Positions 48,861 through 60,661 of a stretch of 64,000 bases of DNA are shown here, one piece after another. This stretch comes from Glomus cerebriforme (Eukaryota; Glomeromycota; Glomeromycetes; Glomerales; Glomeraceae). The notes below the pieces were generated by a model. The model did not search any database. It was not told where the DNA came from and worked only from the letters and a program-made list of their open reading frames with translations. The first letter of the stretch is position 1. The number at the start of each line of letters is the position of its first letter. Position numbers and translations under genes: made by a program. The DNA is taken from the NCBI GenBank assembly GCA_003550305.1, contig QKYT01000408.1, forward strand, positions 18,469 through 82,468, written 5' to 3'.

Positions 48861-51296
48861 TTAATGTGAAATTTTATTTACTTGGTAAATCTTATTTAAT
48901 TCAGTATGTGCATATTTTTTTCCATCATCTAAAGCCTTTTTATACCAAACAATTGCTTCTTCAAGATTTATCCTAGTTCCTATACCATAATGATAACATT
49001 TTCCCACATAATAATACCCCCTTGGATTTCCATTATTTGATGATTTTAAATACCATTCAAATGCTTTCTTCTCATATTTATCCGTTCCAAATCCATTTCT
49101 ATAGCAAAAACCTAAATTATATTGACCTAAAGCACATCCGTTATTAGCTGATATAAAATACCATTCAAACGCTTTCTTATAATCTTGTGTTATTTCTTTA
49201 CCATGAAAATAATAACTTCCTAAATTATTTTGACCTAGAGCACAACCATTAATAGCTGATTTTAAATACCATGCATATGCTTTCTTATGATCTTTATCTG
49301 TTCCAAATCCATTTTCATAACAAAAACCTAAATTACATTGGCCTTCGGCACATCCACTATTAGCCGATTTGGAATACCATTCAAATGCTTTATTATAATC
49401 TTGTGCTACTCCTTGACCATGATGATAGCAATGCCCTAAATTATTTTTTGCCATTGCATTTCCTAATGATGCAGATTTTATATACCATTCATATGCTTTT
49501 TTATGATCTTTATTCGTTCCAAAACCATTCTCATAACAAAAACCTAAATTACATTGACCTTCGGCACATCCATTACTAGCTGATTCAAAATACCATTTAA
49601 ATGCTTTATTATAATCTTGTGTTATTTCTTTACCATAATGAAAACAACTTCCTAAATTATTTTGGCCTAAAGCACACCCATTATTAGCTGATTTGAAATA
49701 CAATTCAAATGCTTTCTTACGATCTTTATCTATCCCTATCCCATTTTCATAACAAAAACCTAAATTACTTGTGCCTTTAGTACATCCATTATTGGCCGAT
49801 TTAAAATACCATTTAAATGCTTTCTTATAATCTTGTGTTACTCCTTTACCATAATGATAACAACTTCCTAAATTATTTTGTCCTAAAGCACATCCATTAT
49901 TAGCTGATTTTAAATACCATTCATATGCTTTCTTATAATCTTTATCTACTCCAAACCCATTTTCATAACAAAACCCTAAATTACATTGTCCTTCCGCACA
50001 TCCATTATTAGCTGATTTAGAATACCATTCATATGCTTTCTTATAATCTTGTGTTACTCCTTTGGCATAATAATAACAACTTCCTAAATTGTTTTGACCT
50101 AAAACACATCCGTTATTAGCTGATTTCAAATACCATTCAAATGATTTATTATAATTTTTTTTCACTCCTTTACCATACTTATAACAATGTCCCAAATTAT
50201 TTTTTGCCATTGCATTTCCTGATGACGCAGATTTTAAGTATAACTCAAATGCTTTATTGTAATCCTTAACCGTTCCAAAACCATTCTCATAACAAAAACC
50301 TAAATTACATTGACCTTCGGCACATCCATTACTAGCTGATCTAGAATACCATTCAAATGCTTTATCATAATCTTGTGTTACTTCTTTACCATAATGATAA
50401 CAACTTCCTAAATTATTTTGACCTAAAGCACATCCATTATTAGCTGATTTTAAATACCATTCAAACGCCTTCTTATAATCTTTATCCGTTCCAAAACCAT
50501 TCTCATAACAAAAACCTAAATTATACTGCCCTTCAGCGTATCCATTATTAGCTGATTTAAAATACCATTCGAATGCTTTATTATAATCTTGTTTTATCCC
50601 TTTACCATAAATATAACAGTTACCTAAATTACATTGAGCTATTTGATCCCCTTTTAAAGCAAATTTTAAAAAATTTCTAAAAATCTTTTGATTATCATAT
50701 TCTCTATGTTTCTTTTTTCGATCAAAATCAATTAAAATGTTTTGTTTCGATTTATTTAAATATTCAATAATAATTGAATTTGATGATGATTGTTTAATAC
50801 TAAGATCGTTCAAATTAGCTTTGAATTTTCCTTTATTAACTAAAACGATAATAATATCTTTATAATAAAAAAAGGATAGTAAATATTTTGCAATCATATT
50901 ATTAATATTTTGTAACATTCCAAACTCAAATTCATCATAATTAATTTCTTTCGATGAATGAGAAAGTTTAAAATCTTGATTTAAAGATTCATTATTAACG
51001 GCCAACAAATAAAATTCTAATGCCTTATCCTTATCAACATCACAACCGATACCATATTGATAAAGAAATCCAATAATACTGGAAAACCAAAATTCATTTT
51101 CTTTATGATTTTGCATTAATTCCAAGATTGTTTCGATATTTTTATCAATATTAATTACAAATTCTTTTAAAGTATTTTCAAAAGCATTGATATCTTCTTC
51201 ATTGATAATTTTTCGATAAAAATCTCTTAAAAATTCTTTCAAGAAATCTTCATCGGCATCGGAAATTTCGCCATATTTTATCATTGACGTGCTCAT
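48861..51296 (-). CDS. Sel1-repeat protein with about 17 repeats
   Basis: An intronless frame of about 811 aa from Met 51296; an upstream in-frame Met at 51350 would add 18 Lys/Leu-rich residues. Residues about 1-195 are a helical N-domain with one early Sel1-like unit (FLYQYGIGCDVDKDKALEFY). Sixteen tandem 36-residue Sel1 units follow, of the form A.A..NLG.CY..G.G...DY.KAFEWY.KSANNG. They alternate between two subtypes, CALGQNNLGSCYHYGK and CAEGQCNLGFCYENGF, with a third (NAMAKNNLGHCY) inserted twice. There is no kinase domain, though Sel1 arrays are often fused to kinases in these fungi. Sel1 solenoids act as scaffolds; partner and process are unknown. Confidence 0.9.
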   Translation of the reverse strand: MSTSMIKYGEISDADEDFLKEFLRDFYRKIINEEDINAFENTLKEFVINIDKNIETILELMQNHKENEFWFSSIIGFLYQYGIGCDVDKDKALEFYLLAVNNESLNQDFKLSHSSKEINYDEFEFGMLQNINNMIAKYLLSFFYYKDIIIVLVNKGKFKANLNDLSIKQSSSNSIIIEYLNKSKQNILIDFDRKKKHREYDNQKIFRNFLKFALKGDQIAQCNLGNCYIYGKGIKQDYNKAFEWYFKSANNGYAEGQYNLGFCYENGFGTDKDYKKAFEWYLKSANNGCALGQNNLGSCYHYGKEVTQDYDKAFEWYSRSASNGCAEGQCNLGFCYENGFGTVKDYNKAFELYLKSASSGNAMAKNNLGHCYKYGKGVKKNYNKSFEWYLKSANNGCVLGQNNLGSCYYYAKGVTQDYKKAYEWYSKSANNGCAEGQCNLGFCYENGFGVDKDYKKAYEWYLKSANNGCALGQNNLGSCYHYGKGVTQDYKKAFKWYFKSANNGCTKGTSNLGFCYENGIGIDKDRKKAFELYFKSANNGCALGQNNLGSCFHYGKEITQDYNKAFKWYFESASNGCAEGQCNLGFCYENGFGTNKDHKKAYEWYIKSASLGNAMAKNNLGHCYHHGQGVAQDYNKAFEWYSKSANSGCAEGQCNLGFCYENGFGTDKDHKKAYAWYLKSAINGCALGQNNLGSYYFHGKEITQDYKKAFEWYFISANNGCALGQYNLGFCYRNGFGTDKYEKKAFEWYLKSSNNGNPRGYYYVGKCYHYGIGTRINLEEAIVWYKKALDDGKKYAHTELNKIYQVNKISH
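48980..50660 (-). repeat. tandem Sel1-coding array with 216-bp higher-order period
   Basis: Units of 108 bp (36 codons) alternate in type, giving a dominant 216-bp (72-codon) period with near-identical blocks. An inserted third unit type appears at two places. This points to recent expansion by unequal exchange. Confidence 0.75.
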
Positions 51297-51350
51297 TAGA
51301 AATTTTTTTATAAAATTTAGTAAAAGAATTTTTTTTTTTTTAATGGTCAA

Positions 51351-52073
51351 TATTTATATTTTTTAAAATTCGCTCAACCTGTAACAATGATAAACAAATT
51401 CTAAAAAAAGGAATCATATACAATTTTAAAAATTGTAAATCGTCGACGATTATTATTTATATTTTATATTTGGAGATATATATAGTCTTATCAGTTATAC
51501 CATGTTTATCAGATGATTATAAATAAATGATGATGAACTCAATTAGTAGTATTATGAGTGCTTGATTATCTCTCTGAGGTTAGCACCCGTATGATCATAC
51601 CAAGTACAATAGTAATACTGTACCTAGTTTCCATCATGCCGAAAAGCTAAAATTTAAAAAAAGTAATTTTAATATAAACTTTTCAAGTTACTGAAATTTA
51701 TAAATAAAATTATTGGTATCATTGTCACCAATTATATCAACTAAAGTTTATTTTTAAAAACTTCGATATAAAATCAAAACACTATATTGTCACATTAATC
51801 GTGTAAGTATTAAAAATAAGTAAATAGCCTATATCTACATTTTTTTTTTTTTTTTAATTAAAAATTTAGAGCAGAAGCGTCCCATATTAAAATCCCACAT
51901 GTTAAAAGTCAAAAATAAAGTTCAGATCTTTCTTCAGTCTTTAGCTAAACTTGTAGAGCAGTCAAAAATACACATTATATATCATGTTTTAGAATTCAAC
52001 AATAGATATATAATGTTCACGGCAGAATTTCTATGAATATCACGTGAACATCAATTTACTACCGGTTTAAATA
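51351..52073. other. intergenic, no gene seen
   Basis: AT-rich sequence upstream of the Sel1 gene and downstream of the coiled-coil ORF. It includes a T16 run near 51841. No conserved frame was recognised. Confidence 0.45.
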
Positions 52074-52439
52074 TTAGATACCACCCACCACCAAGGAACT
52101 CTGTTCCACTATCGTAAGTCTGGCTTCAAGCTCTGAATTTTTTTGCTCTAATTCCTCGACCTTAGCATCACGCATCTTATTCTCTTTCACAGCCTGTCTT
52201 AGAAGCCTGGCAATCCTGGCCCTAAGCTCAGCTTTCTCGGCCTCAATCTCAGCGAACTTCCTTCTAAGATCAGGGATCTCTGCATTCTTATCCTTAAGCT
52301 CATCATTTTCGACCTTAATCTCAGCAAACTTCTTCCTAAGCTCTGCAATCTCAGCTAAAAGCTTGGCATTTAATTCACTCAATGAATCAATGGATTGCAT
52401 ATTTGATAATAATTCTTTATATAAGATGGAATAATTCAA
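52074..52439 (-). CDS. short coiled-coil protein
   Basis: A single frame of 121 aa starts MNYSILYKELLSNMQSIDSL. From about residue 20 to 110 it is a continuous heptad coiled coil (LNAKLLAEIAELRKKFAEI, ELRARIARLLRQAV, VEELEQKNSELEARLTIV), rich in Ala/Glu/Lys/Leu. A 14-residue repeat (AEIAELRKKFAEI / AEIPDLRRKFAEI) is visible. The coding sequence is clearly more GC-rich than its flanks. From memory, similar AELRKKFAEI coiled coils start many lineage-specific proteins in Rhizophagus, often with longer C-termini, so this may be a truncated member. Function is unknown. Confidence 0.6.
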   Translation of the reverse strand: MNYSILYKELLSNMQSIDSLSELNAKLLAEIAELRKKFAEIKVENDELKDKNAEIPDLRRKFAEIEAEKAELRARIARLLRQAVKENKMRDAKVEELEQKNSELEARLTIVEQSSLVVGGI

Positions 52440-54949
52440 AAGTTCGTTAGCATAGATAAAAAAACGAGGTCCTCATCGGAATTACTGATTTATTGATGTA
52501 AAAAATAAATTACAAGATTCGGTAATATATAAACTTGTTTTATAAAGTAGAATAAAGTTTCTATGCTAATGCCTGCCGGTGTTTCGTTCATCTAAGCTAT
52601 CTATATACTAACACAATATCCCAACATTAATCCGATTTCATTTGTTCCCAACTTCGGTACTCTGGATAAAATAAAATGGTCGTCAGTTATGCATAGAACA
52701 CGCAGAGTCAGAAATTAACAGTATTTACCTTAGTAAAAACTCACCGAAAGTTTATGTTCTCCGCCTAATAAGGTCCTCGAAATTTCTGAATAAAAAAAAA
52801 TAGATATTAGCTTTGCAAGCTCTGAGTTGCTTCTTTGCAAATGCACAACCAAGTATTCATACCTTAATTACGAAGTGTCTTATCTAAACTTCAATAATTT
52901 TTCTTTCAAACTGCGATAAGTAGGCTTGGAGAAAATAATACGACGGCTTGGTGTAAATAGAAATATGGTTGTCGTAATGTCCGTAATGTCGGTCAATCGT
53001 ACATTGCTTTGTTTAATTCTTAAGTGACAAAAATGGGTAGGGAGTGATACAGGTGACAGACATTAGTCATGTGATGCAATCTGTATCGAAAGAGTATATC
53101 TAAGTCACGATGTATTCGGTGTATTCAGAAAAGTTTATAAACAAACTTTTTATAAAGATAATTTTCTCTGTCGCTGTAGTTGGTGAAAACCTAAATTTAA
53201 AATTTCTTCGGAATACCCTCAACATATAACGAGTACTACACTATTCCATGACAAGAATATATCAGTGACAACAAGATGGATGAATGCTTAAGAAAAATAG
53301 GAGATTTAAAAAGTACTTTGAAGAACACATATGAGAACTTCGGCCATATAGGCGGAATGTGAGTGAGTTAAAGCAGGAAGTGAACAAGTTAAAGGATCAA
53401 GTAAATTATGTGAAATTTTTTAGTGATTATCGAGATTGGGCGAAAAGCATTTATGCAAGAGTTAATAAACAAGCTAGGAGGAGTAGATAATTGACATCAT
53501 GCGGAAAATGGCCTTCATTATCTCAATTGTAACGAGCCATTGACAAAGAAGGAATCTGATTGTGTTGAACGCTTAAAGAACTTATTAAAAAAGATACAGA
53601 TATTGGATTGGATCTCACTGATATAAAGCTATTACTAGAAATGAGAGATACTAGTAATATTATGTTTCATAAGAACAATCAAACTTCTTAATATTGAACC
53701 GGTTTCTGATGACTTAAAGATATATAAACCTCCATTGGAGAAGGCCCTTATGGCAATTAGTAGATGGCGCTCATCTTAATTTTAAATTTCATGAAAGTGA
53801 ATATTTCAATGTATTTGAATAGCTTGTTTGACTTTGATGAATTTGTATGAAACATATTGATTATAAGATATACCAAGAGGTTATTTGCAATCAATGATAA
53901 TTTGTCATACAAAATCGTTTCAGTCTTTTAAAGAAAATACTAATATTGTGCGAAACTATATATGATAAAATATATTTAAATCATCGGTAATGCAAAGTAT
54001 ATTAGCTTAGATCGATAAATCTGTTTAATATTAAAATTAAAAATTGACTTATTCATACAAATAAAATACTTTTTTTTATATTTGCAAAACATTTTTTAAG
54101 AAAATTTGATCATAGTTATATATTATGCAATAAATGTTGCCTTTTGCAATACTGTATATGTATGAAATAAAGTAACCCACGTGACTATCTCTATAAAATT
54201 ATGTTTTCACGCCTTTACTGCTATACTTTATCAGCAGGGAACTTAAGAGCGTAACTCCAAAGAATGTGTTCTCAGAATATGATTCTAATACCTCCTCAAA
54301 TGGAGTTCCCGGACTTCCCAGTGCTTTGATATTATCACAAGACTAATAACATTTTTTATTTTCTTGACTATCGATCCACCATTCACAAATCAGATCTTTG
54401 CGGAGTTTTCTGTAAATGTCTACTTGATGCACATATTCTTTTACCATGCCAAAGATTAATTATAAGCATAAATCGGGCTCTTTGAAACGATTTACTAGCA
54501 AATTAATAACCTCTGCATGTTCAGGACTCCCTTTCAATAGCATCTTTCCGGAATGGAATGAACTGATCACTTTGTAATTGCTTTGGAAGGTTTGGAATTT
54601 CTTGCCAGAAACATGAATAGGTGTCTGAGACTATAAAGATTTATCCATATCACTTTGATGAATTCTTTGAACTGTTTCCAGAGGAATTCACCTGGAGGAT
54701 TAGAGACATGTGGTAAAGGTAACCATCCTGAAACCGTTTCTTGATTTTTTTATAATATCTTTAGGTGAATAACACAGTGAATGAAAGAAAGTAAATCACT
54801 TATTTAATATTTGCTTATTTATTATCATGTAAAACTAGCTAAACTAAAATCGAATATATTTATATATACACAAAAAAAAAAATATATATACACTATTGAA
54901 TAAATAAATACATAAATAATAATAAAAAATATATATATAATACAAATAA
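52440..54949. other. gene-poor interval with probable decayed coding sequence
   Basis: Composition is less AT-rich than typical spacer at about 53270-53800 and 54240-54720. On + near 53278 a frame reads MDECLRKIGDLKSTLKN and then breaks; more broken coiled-coil-like codons follow. On - at about 54720-54240 several broken frames remain (for example SDTYSCFWQEIPNLPKQLQ and DLICEWWIDSQENKK). No intact gene was found. Confidence 0.4.
54240..54720 (-). pseudogene. decayed unknown gene
   Basis: The minus strand shows successive protein-like stretches broken by stops and frame changes: EIPNLPKQLQSDQFIPFRKD, HAEVINLLVNRFKEP, MVKEYVHQVDIYRKLRKDL and SPGTPFEEVLESYSENTFF. Composition is coding-like. 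I cannot assign the family. Confidence 0.4.
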
Positions 54950-57900
54950 TCAACAATTATTCTTCGAATCCTTCGATAACATTAATTCAATAATTAGCTT
55001 AAATTTATTTTCAATTTCTTTTTGAATTTCGTTCATTTTCTGTTCTAGTTTCTCGACTTTATTTTCAATTCCCTCATTTCCATCAACATTCCTAAACTCT
55101 CCACAAAAATTAAAATTTTTACTTTTGATACTATAACTTTTAATAATGTCTCTTTCAATTCCCAATATCTTTCCAGATTTTCGATCATTATCACCACAAT
55201 TAACCTTTTCATCGTCCTCGTCATCAGTCAAAGCATCAAATTTATCGACTAAGATAGTTTTATGCATTTTACGATACTTTTTACCCTTATCTTCCCAATG
55301 TTCAACATCATTAACTTTGGCAACGTAATAAAGATATCTTGGATTCTCTTTATTTCCATTCCGTTCATCCTTTCGGCTGGTAACTGCTTTTTCTAATGTT
55401 TCATAATCACAAATTAATTCTGCACGAAATTTTAAAACAGCCTGTCTTCCTGAAGCCCTTGCATCATCAAATACAGAACTAAATTATATTTACAGATCAA
55501 AAATTAAAATTTTTGTTATCGTAAAATGCGTTGAACAAAAGAGAAAACTTACGTCATAAAAGCAATTAACATATTTTGCATAACGGTAATAAGTAAAATA
55601 CTTGCAACTATAATCAAAAAATTAATAAAATAAGTAATTATTCCATAATTTATCCAATACAAAAAGAAAATTATGATTTTAAATTTTACCAAAGCATAAT
55701 ATCTCAACCGGCAAAAAATTCCATTGATCTACTTGATCCCATCGTCCATTAATCCAAAAATAAACGGCCATAATAGATTCCCAAAAATTCGAAAAATAAT
55801 TGTCACTAATATCATCAACATTGAATGTTTGGTTTATTGTTATATCGGGATAAAGATTTTTTGATGTTGTAGAGTCCAATATGGCATAACTTTGTCCATT
55901 CGGTTCAAGATTTATTAATTTGGGTGATCGTAAAAGAATATACCTAAATATTATGGGATAAACAATATATATAACTCATTATGATAAACACGTGATTTAA
56001 ACAATTTTTCATAAAATTTTCTTACATTGAATGCGCAATCGCGACTATCAATATAAACATGAAAATGAAAAAATAAAAAACTCTCTTCATGATGTTTAAG
56101 CTTATGTTAATGTAATTTGCTGGCCCTATATACAGTAAATAAGTAAAAGTAAATCAATAAATCTTATGTCAAAACGTATAAAATTAAATATTTAATATAT
56201 TTTACAAACCTGAGAAAAATCTTAATAACAAAAGCTGATTAAATAAAAAACATTTAGTATTTTTTTTTATTCTTAAATATAAAAATCAATCTACAAATTT
56301 ACAGTTTTGTACTTACCATTTCAATCCACATAACTAAAGTAGTTAAAGAAATTGCAACTGTATAATCTCTTAATGGTACTCCGTTACTATTAAGATCTAA
56401 GTTGATTGGATCAAAAAAATCTAAAGACATAACCAAACATACGGGCATTATTACAGCCACACAATCAAAAAACTTGTAAACACTGGTGTATCTTCTAAAT
56501 CCTTTGTGTTTGAGTTGAATAAATTCCGTAGCAAGAAGATAATATCCAATATAAAAAAAGATTGTTTGCATTACGAAATTAACTATTTTATGAAAATTTT
56601 TAGACTTGTCATTAACATGTATTAAGTCATTAAGACCATTAAGATGAAATACATTTGTAATGAAAGAAAAGGATAAAGCGAAAAAAATGTAAATTAATGA
56701 ATGACGAAGAAAGTATGATTGTGTCGTGCGCCATTTGTAATCTACTAACGCAGCAAGTGAAGGATTTGAGAAGATTGCTTCCCTGTTATCACGTGCTAAT
56801 ACGCGAAGGAAAGGAGAACATTGCGAATCTTCTGATACAATGTAGTCACGAGGCCAAAAAATGATTTTCAGTATTCGTAAAATCAAATACTCATTATCAT
56901 TTTCTTTTGGCGAACCTTGAGGATAAACCAAAAAATCTGGAAGTGGAACAATGCACAAATTTGTCATCACGGATGGATCATGTTTTCTTATATCAAGTAA
57001 ACTAAATAAATAAAATTAATTTGATTTTAAATAACGAACGTACAGTATTCTAAATCAGAAGATCAATCCCATTACATCAAAGAAAATTTTAATGACTTAC
57101 TATTTTTTTAAATTCCTTTTAGCGTTTACAAATTTTTCTTTAAATCCTAGAAATCCTGTGTTATCAACATCTGGTTTCCTCAAGAGTCCTCGTTGAATAT
57201 TAATCGCATGTACATTTTTATATTGACCTTTTCTCAATTCATATGATATTAAAGATTGATCAATACGTGAGTGTTTCGCTCCAAAACATGGTTTATAAAA
57301 TAATTCTCTAACATAATAATCCAGGTATTGATCGTACAAGTGCGGTAAAGCCTGAGTGACCGTAAACATCCATCCAGTATTTTGCATTGCATTATCAGAA
57401 TAATAATCTAATAAATAACCGACAATTAATGTTTCTTTCCTATGTACTCCAGTAATAGATTTAATTGCCACTTCTAAATCACTCTTTTTTGGAGAATTGG
57501 AATCCCAAGAATATAAACGTGGGAAATGTAAATGATTATTTGTCTTTGCGCTCATCGATCTTAAATTTTTTGAATATTTCACGTTTGTGAATAAAATTTT
57601 TTTAATAAGAGAAATGCAATTTCCTCGTATAAGATTTTCCATTATATCAAATCTAATATCGGTGAGTTTAAAAATAATAGGATGGAATTTTATAAAATTT
57701 TTAACAATGTTTTGTACTTGAGTTTGTAATTCATCAAATAAAGGTTTATTTGTTGGACTTATATTATCATTTAAATGATATTGATAAAAATGTTCAAGTG
57801 CAACACACGCATGTTTAAGAGTTGAGACGTTATATGGCCAATGTAATGTAACATTTTCCGATTTGCTATTTGTTCTGTTACGTGCTACTACTTCATTTTC

Positions 57901-59611
57901 CGGTGATCTACTATTTATTTCGTCGCATAAAGTAAATTTGAGTAAAAATTCACCCATTCCTTTTGATAAAGATTTAATTTTGATTATTTGATTATGACTT
58001 AACCAAATATATTCAAGCCGTGATGATGATCTTTTTCCTTCTAATAATTTTCTTCTCCAAACTTGTACAGAATTAACTCCAATGATTAATTGAATAGATT
58101 GATCTTCGTCAAGAAATACCGATATTTTAGGACGAGTTCCGTTCCATGGTTCATAAATCATACGATCTCTTTGATCTCTTCGTATGATTTCTAGGTCTAA
58201 GGGATTTAATGATCTGTTACTAGTAAATGTATTAAGAATATTGATTAAAGCTTGGTGATGTAATAAAGAACTGATAGTTCCATCCTCATTAACATAAATT
58301 ATATTTCCATTAGAACTAGCAAAATGAGAATGATGTCGAAACGCGTTTGATAAATTCGAAGAATCATAAATAATCTTTATAGAATCCTCCGAATTTGAAG
58401 AAAACAAATCCCAAACTATAAATACAGGTCCTCTTAAATATTCAGCTACTTGATTTATTTCAATATCTTGTTCACCAATAATCAATAATTTCTCATCATT
58501 ACAAATGAATTGAATATAAATAATATTTTGAATATTTGTAAATTCCTTTGTGCAAATTTCCAAAGAATTTTCCATTAAAAATAAAGTAATATTATTCCTA
58601 TTAGTACATCCACTATAATAAGCCAATAATTTTTCATTTTTTGAAATTTCAATTATTGTGTTATTTTTAAAAGTATTACTAAAAGGGGAATTTGGAATTT
58701 CTTTAGTATAATGCTTATTATTAGAATCTACATGAAATGATTTAATTAATTCTCCATTACTTGATCCTTCTAAATTATAACATTCAAGTATATTTAATTT
58801 ACATTCTTGTACGAAAAAATAATTTTTCTTAATGTTTTTAAAAAATGAATTGTCTTTAGTATTGCTATCGATAATTTTTGAAGGGAAATAAAGTTCGATT
58901 GGCTTAAAAGAATTTTTATCATATAACCTTTCATGTAATGTCTTATTCAATGATTTATAAAATGTTGAACTGCCATATTGACGATAATTTAAAGGAATTG
59001 TAGTTTTTGTAATACCAATATGATGAACTATAACAATTTCCTGAACGAGAGAATTGTTTGATGTACTTGTACTACTAAGAAACTTTACGGTACCACCAAG
59101 ACCATCAATTGTATGAATGAATTCTCTATTTAATGTGGAATATATCCAAGTCGCAGGACTCATTTCACCCTTTTCCAATGCATCCAAAGCTTCAGTTTTA
59201 TTATTTGCGGAAGATTTACATTTCAATATATTATTTAAAGATCCAGAATCTCCTCTTAAAAATGCGTAAACCTTTCTATTATGACGTTTATCTTCTAAAG
59301 TCATACTTAAACGAGATAATGCAATTAAAATTTCTCCATTTAATTCGTTAGAAATTGACAAAGACCATTTTGATATATTTGATCGATTTTTATTATCATT
59401 TTCAAAGGGTTCGTGACGAATTAGTTTATTCAAATCTTCGAATCTGCCAATTGACAAGGTCAATTCATCTAGAAAAAAAAAAATTGTTTTAATATCATAA
59501 GCAAAAATTTTTTAATCGTTCCATTATATTAAATAACTTACCTGAATTGAAAATTGCAACTTGATTTCCATCCGGACTTATAGCGACATAATATTGTGAC
59601 GTCCTCACCAT
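54950..59611 (-). CDS. TRP-like ion channel with beta-propeller-like N-terminus, copy 3
   Basis: Eight exons join in frame to about 1,361 aa: 59611-59542, 59468-57101, 57001-56317, 56234-56210 (25 nt), 56125-56026, 55943-55690, 55607-55553 and 55478-54950. It shares the layout of copies 1 and 2 but is the most diverged: MVRTSQYYVAISPDGNQVAI at the start, FIVWDLFSSNSEDSIKIIY in the propeller, SVQVWRRKLL, then HRKETLIVGYLLDYYSDNA in the linker. The pore loop FWESIMAVYFWINGRWDQ differs from copy 1 at two positions. The S1-S2 loop is longer, and the cytosolic tail is less similar and shorter in coiled coil. No disabling change was seen. It has the same orientation as copy 2, 7.7 kb away. Confidence 0.82.
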
Positions 59612-60661
59612 TTATTTAAATTTAATTTAATGTTTATGAATTATAAACTTTTAATAAAAGAAATTACGAAAAAAAAAATATTATATATATATTTTTTTAA
59701 AAGAAAAATTGATTTTTTTAGGGAAGAATGCGAGCGTTTAAATAGATTTTACGTCAAATTTATTTTCAAATTGTGGGGTAAATTGTTTGTTTTCGTAAAT
59801 GTGCCATTGTATTTTTAACGTTCAAATGAAACGAGTTACAAGTTAACCGCTTGAAATGTTGTATACTATAAAAGTTAAGTTCTTATTCGTGCTCTCCAAA
59901 TAAATATCTTTAAATAGAGAAATGTAACCTTATATTTCTTTGCATAAATAATTTATCATAGAAATATTACCAAAAATAGGAAATTTTAAACGTGCCAATC
60001 CGATCTACAGTACACCATATTTTACAGTATTTACAAAAAAAAAAAAAAATTATCGAATAAAAGGAAAAGTCGAATTTATTTAAACTTAATTTGAAAAGAA
60101 TAAATCTATATATAGGCATAATGTATAAAAAAATCATATTATATAAATAGTCTTAATTTAGATAAAACTTAGGGGGTACTCAGGATACTCAAATAACTCA
60201 ATCTTATAATTAATTAATAAACAAATCCGAATGAATTTGAATGAAATCTTTTAGAAATACAATAGTTATAAAACTTGTAAAATCAATAATTTTCTAATCG
60301 ATTTAAAGATGCGATAAAATAAAAAGAATAATCTAAGGTACTATCTAATATGTTTTATATATTTTTTCATATACGACAGTATAATACTCGAATTCTTGGT
60401 TATATTTTTCAGGTATATCCATAATTTCTTTTTTAACATACTACGCAATATAAAGAATAATTCCAAATCCACAGAATTTAATTCATACTTTGCTGTCTCG
60501 CTTATAATTATATTAACAAATCCGAACGAAACTGAACGAAATCTTTTAGATATATGACTAATACGATAGACTTATCAAGTTTATATATTTTTTTACTAAA
60601 ATTAATAATTGATTTAAAAAAAAAATCCTAATATATCTGATATGTTAATATATTACTGACT
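59612..60661. other. intergenic with duplicated F-box gene end
   Basis: Promoter side of channel copy 3, plus a partial tandem duplication of the 3' end of the F-box gene (60221-60490). No intact gene was seen. Confidence 0.5.
60221..60490 (-). repeat. partial tandem duplicate of F-box gene 3' end and flank
   Basis: TATATTTTTC..TATATCCATAATTTC at 60401 repeats that at 60691 (offset 290), and ACAAATCCGAA..GAAATCTTTTAGA at 60221 repeats that at 60516 (offset 295). The duplicate lacks about 60 nt present in the functional gene end, so it is a degenerate copy. Confidence 0.65.

Noticed and set aside
48980..50660. Regular direct repeats that could suggest a CRISPR or satellite array
   Set aside because: The 108-bp units are codon-phased and encode Sel1 repeats; there are no spacers and the setting is eukaryotic.
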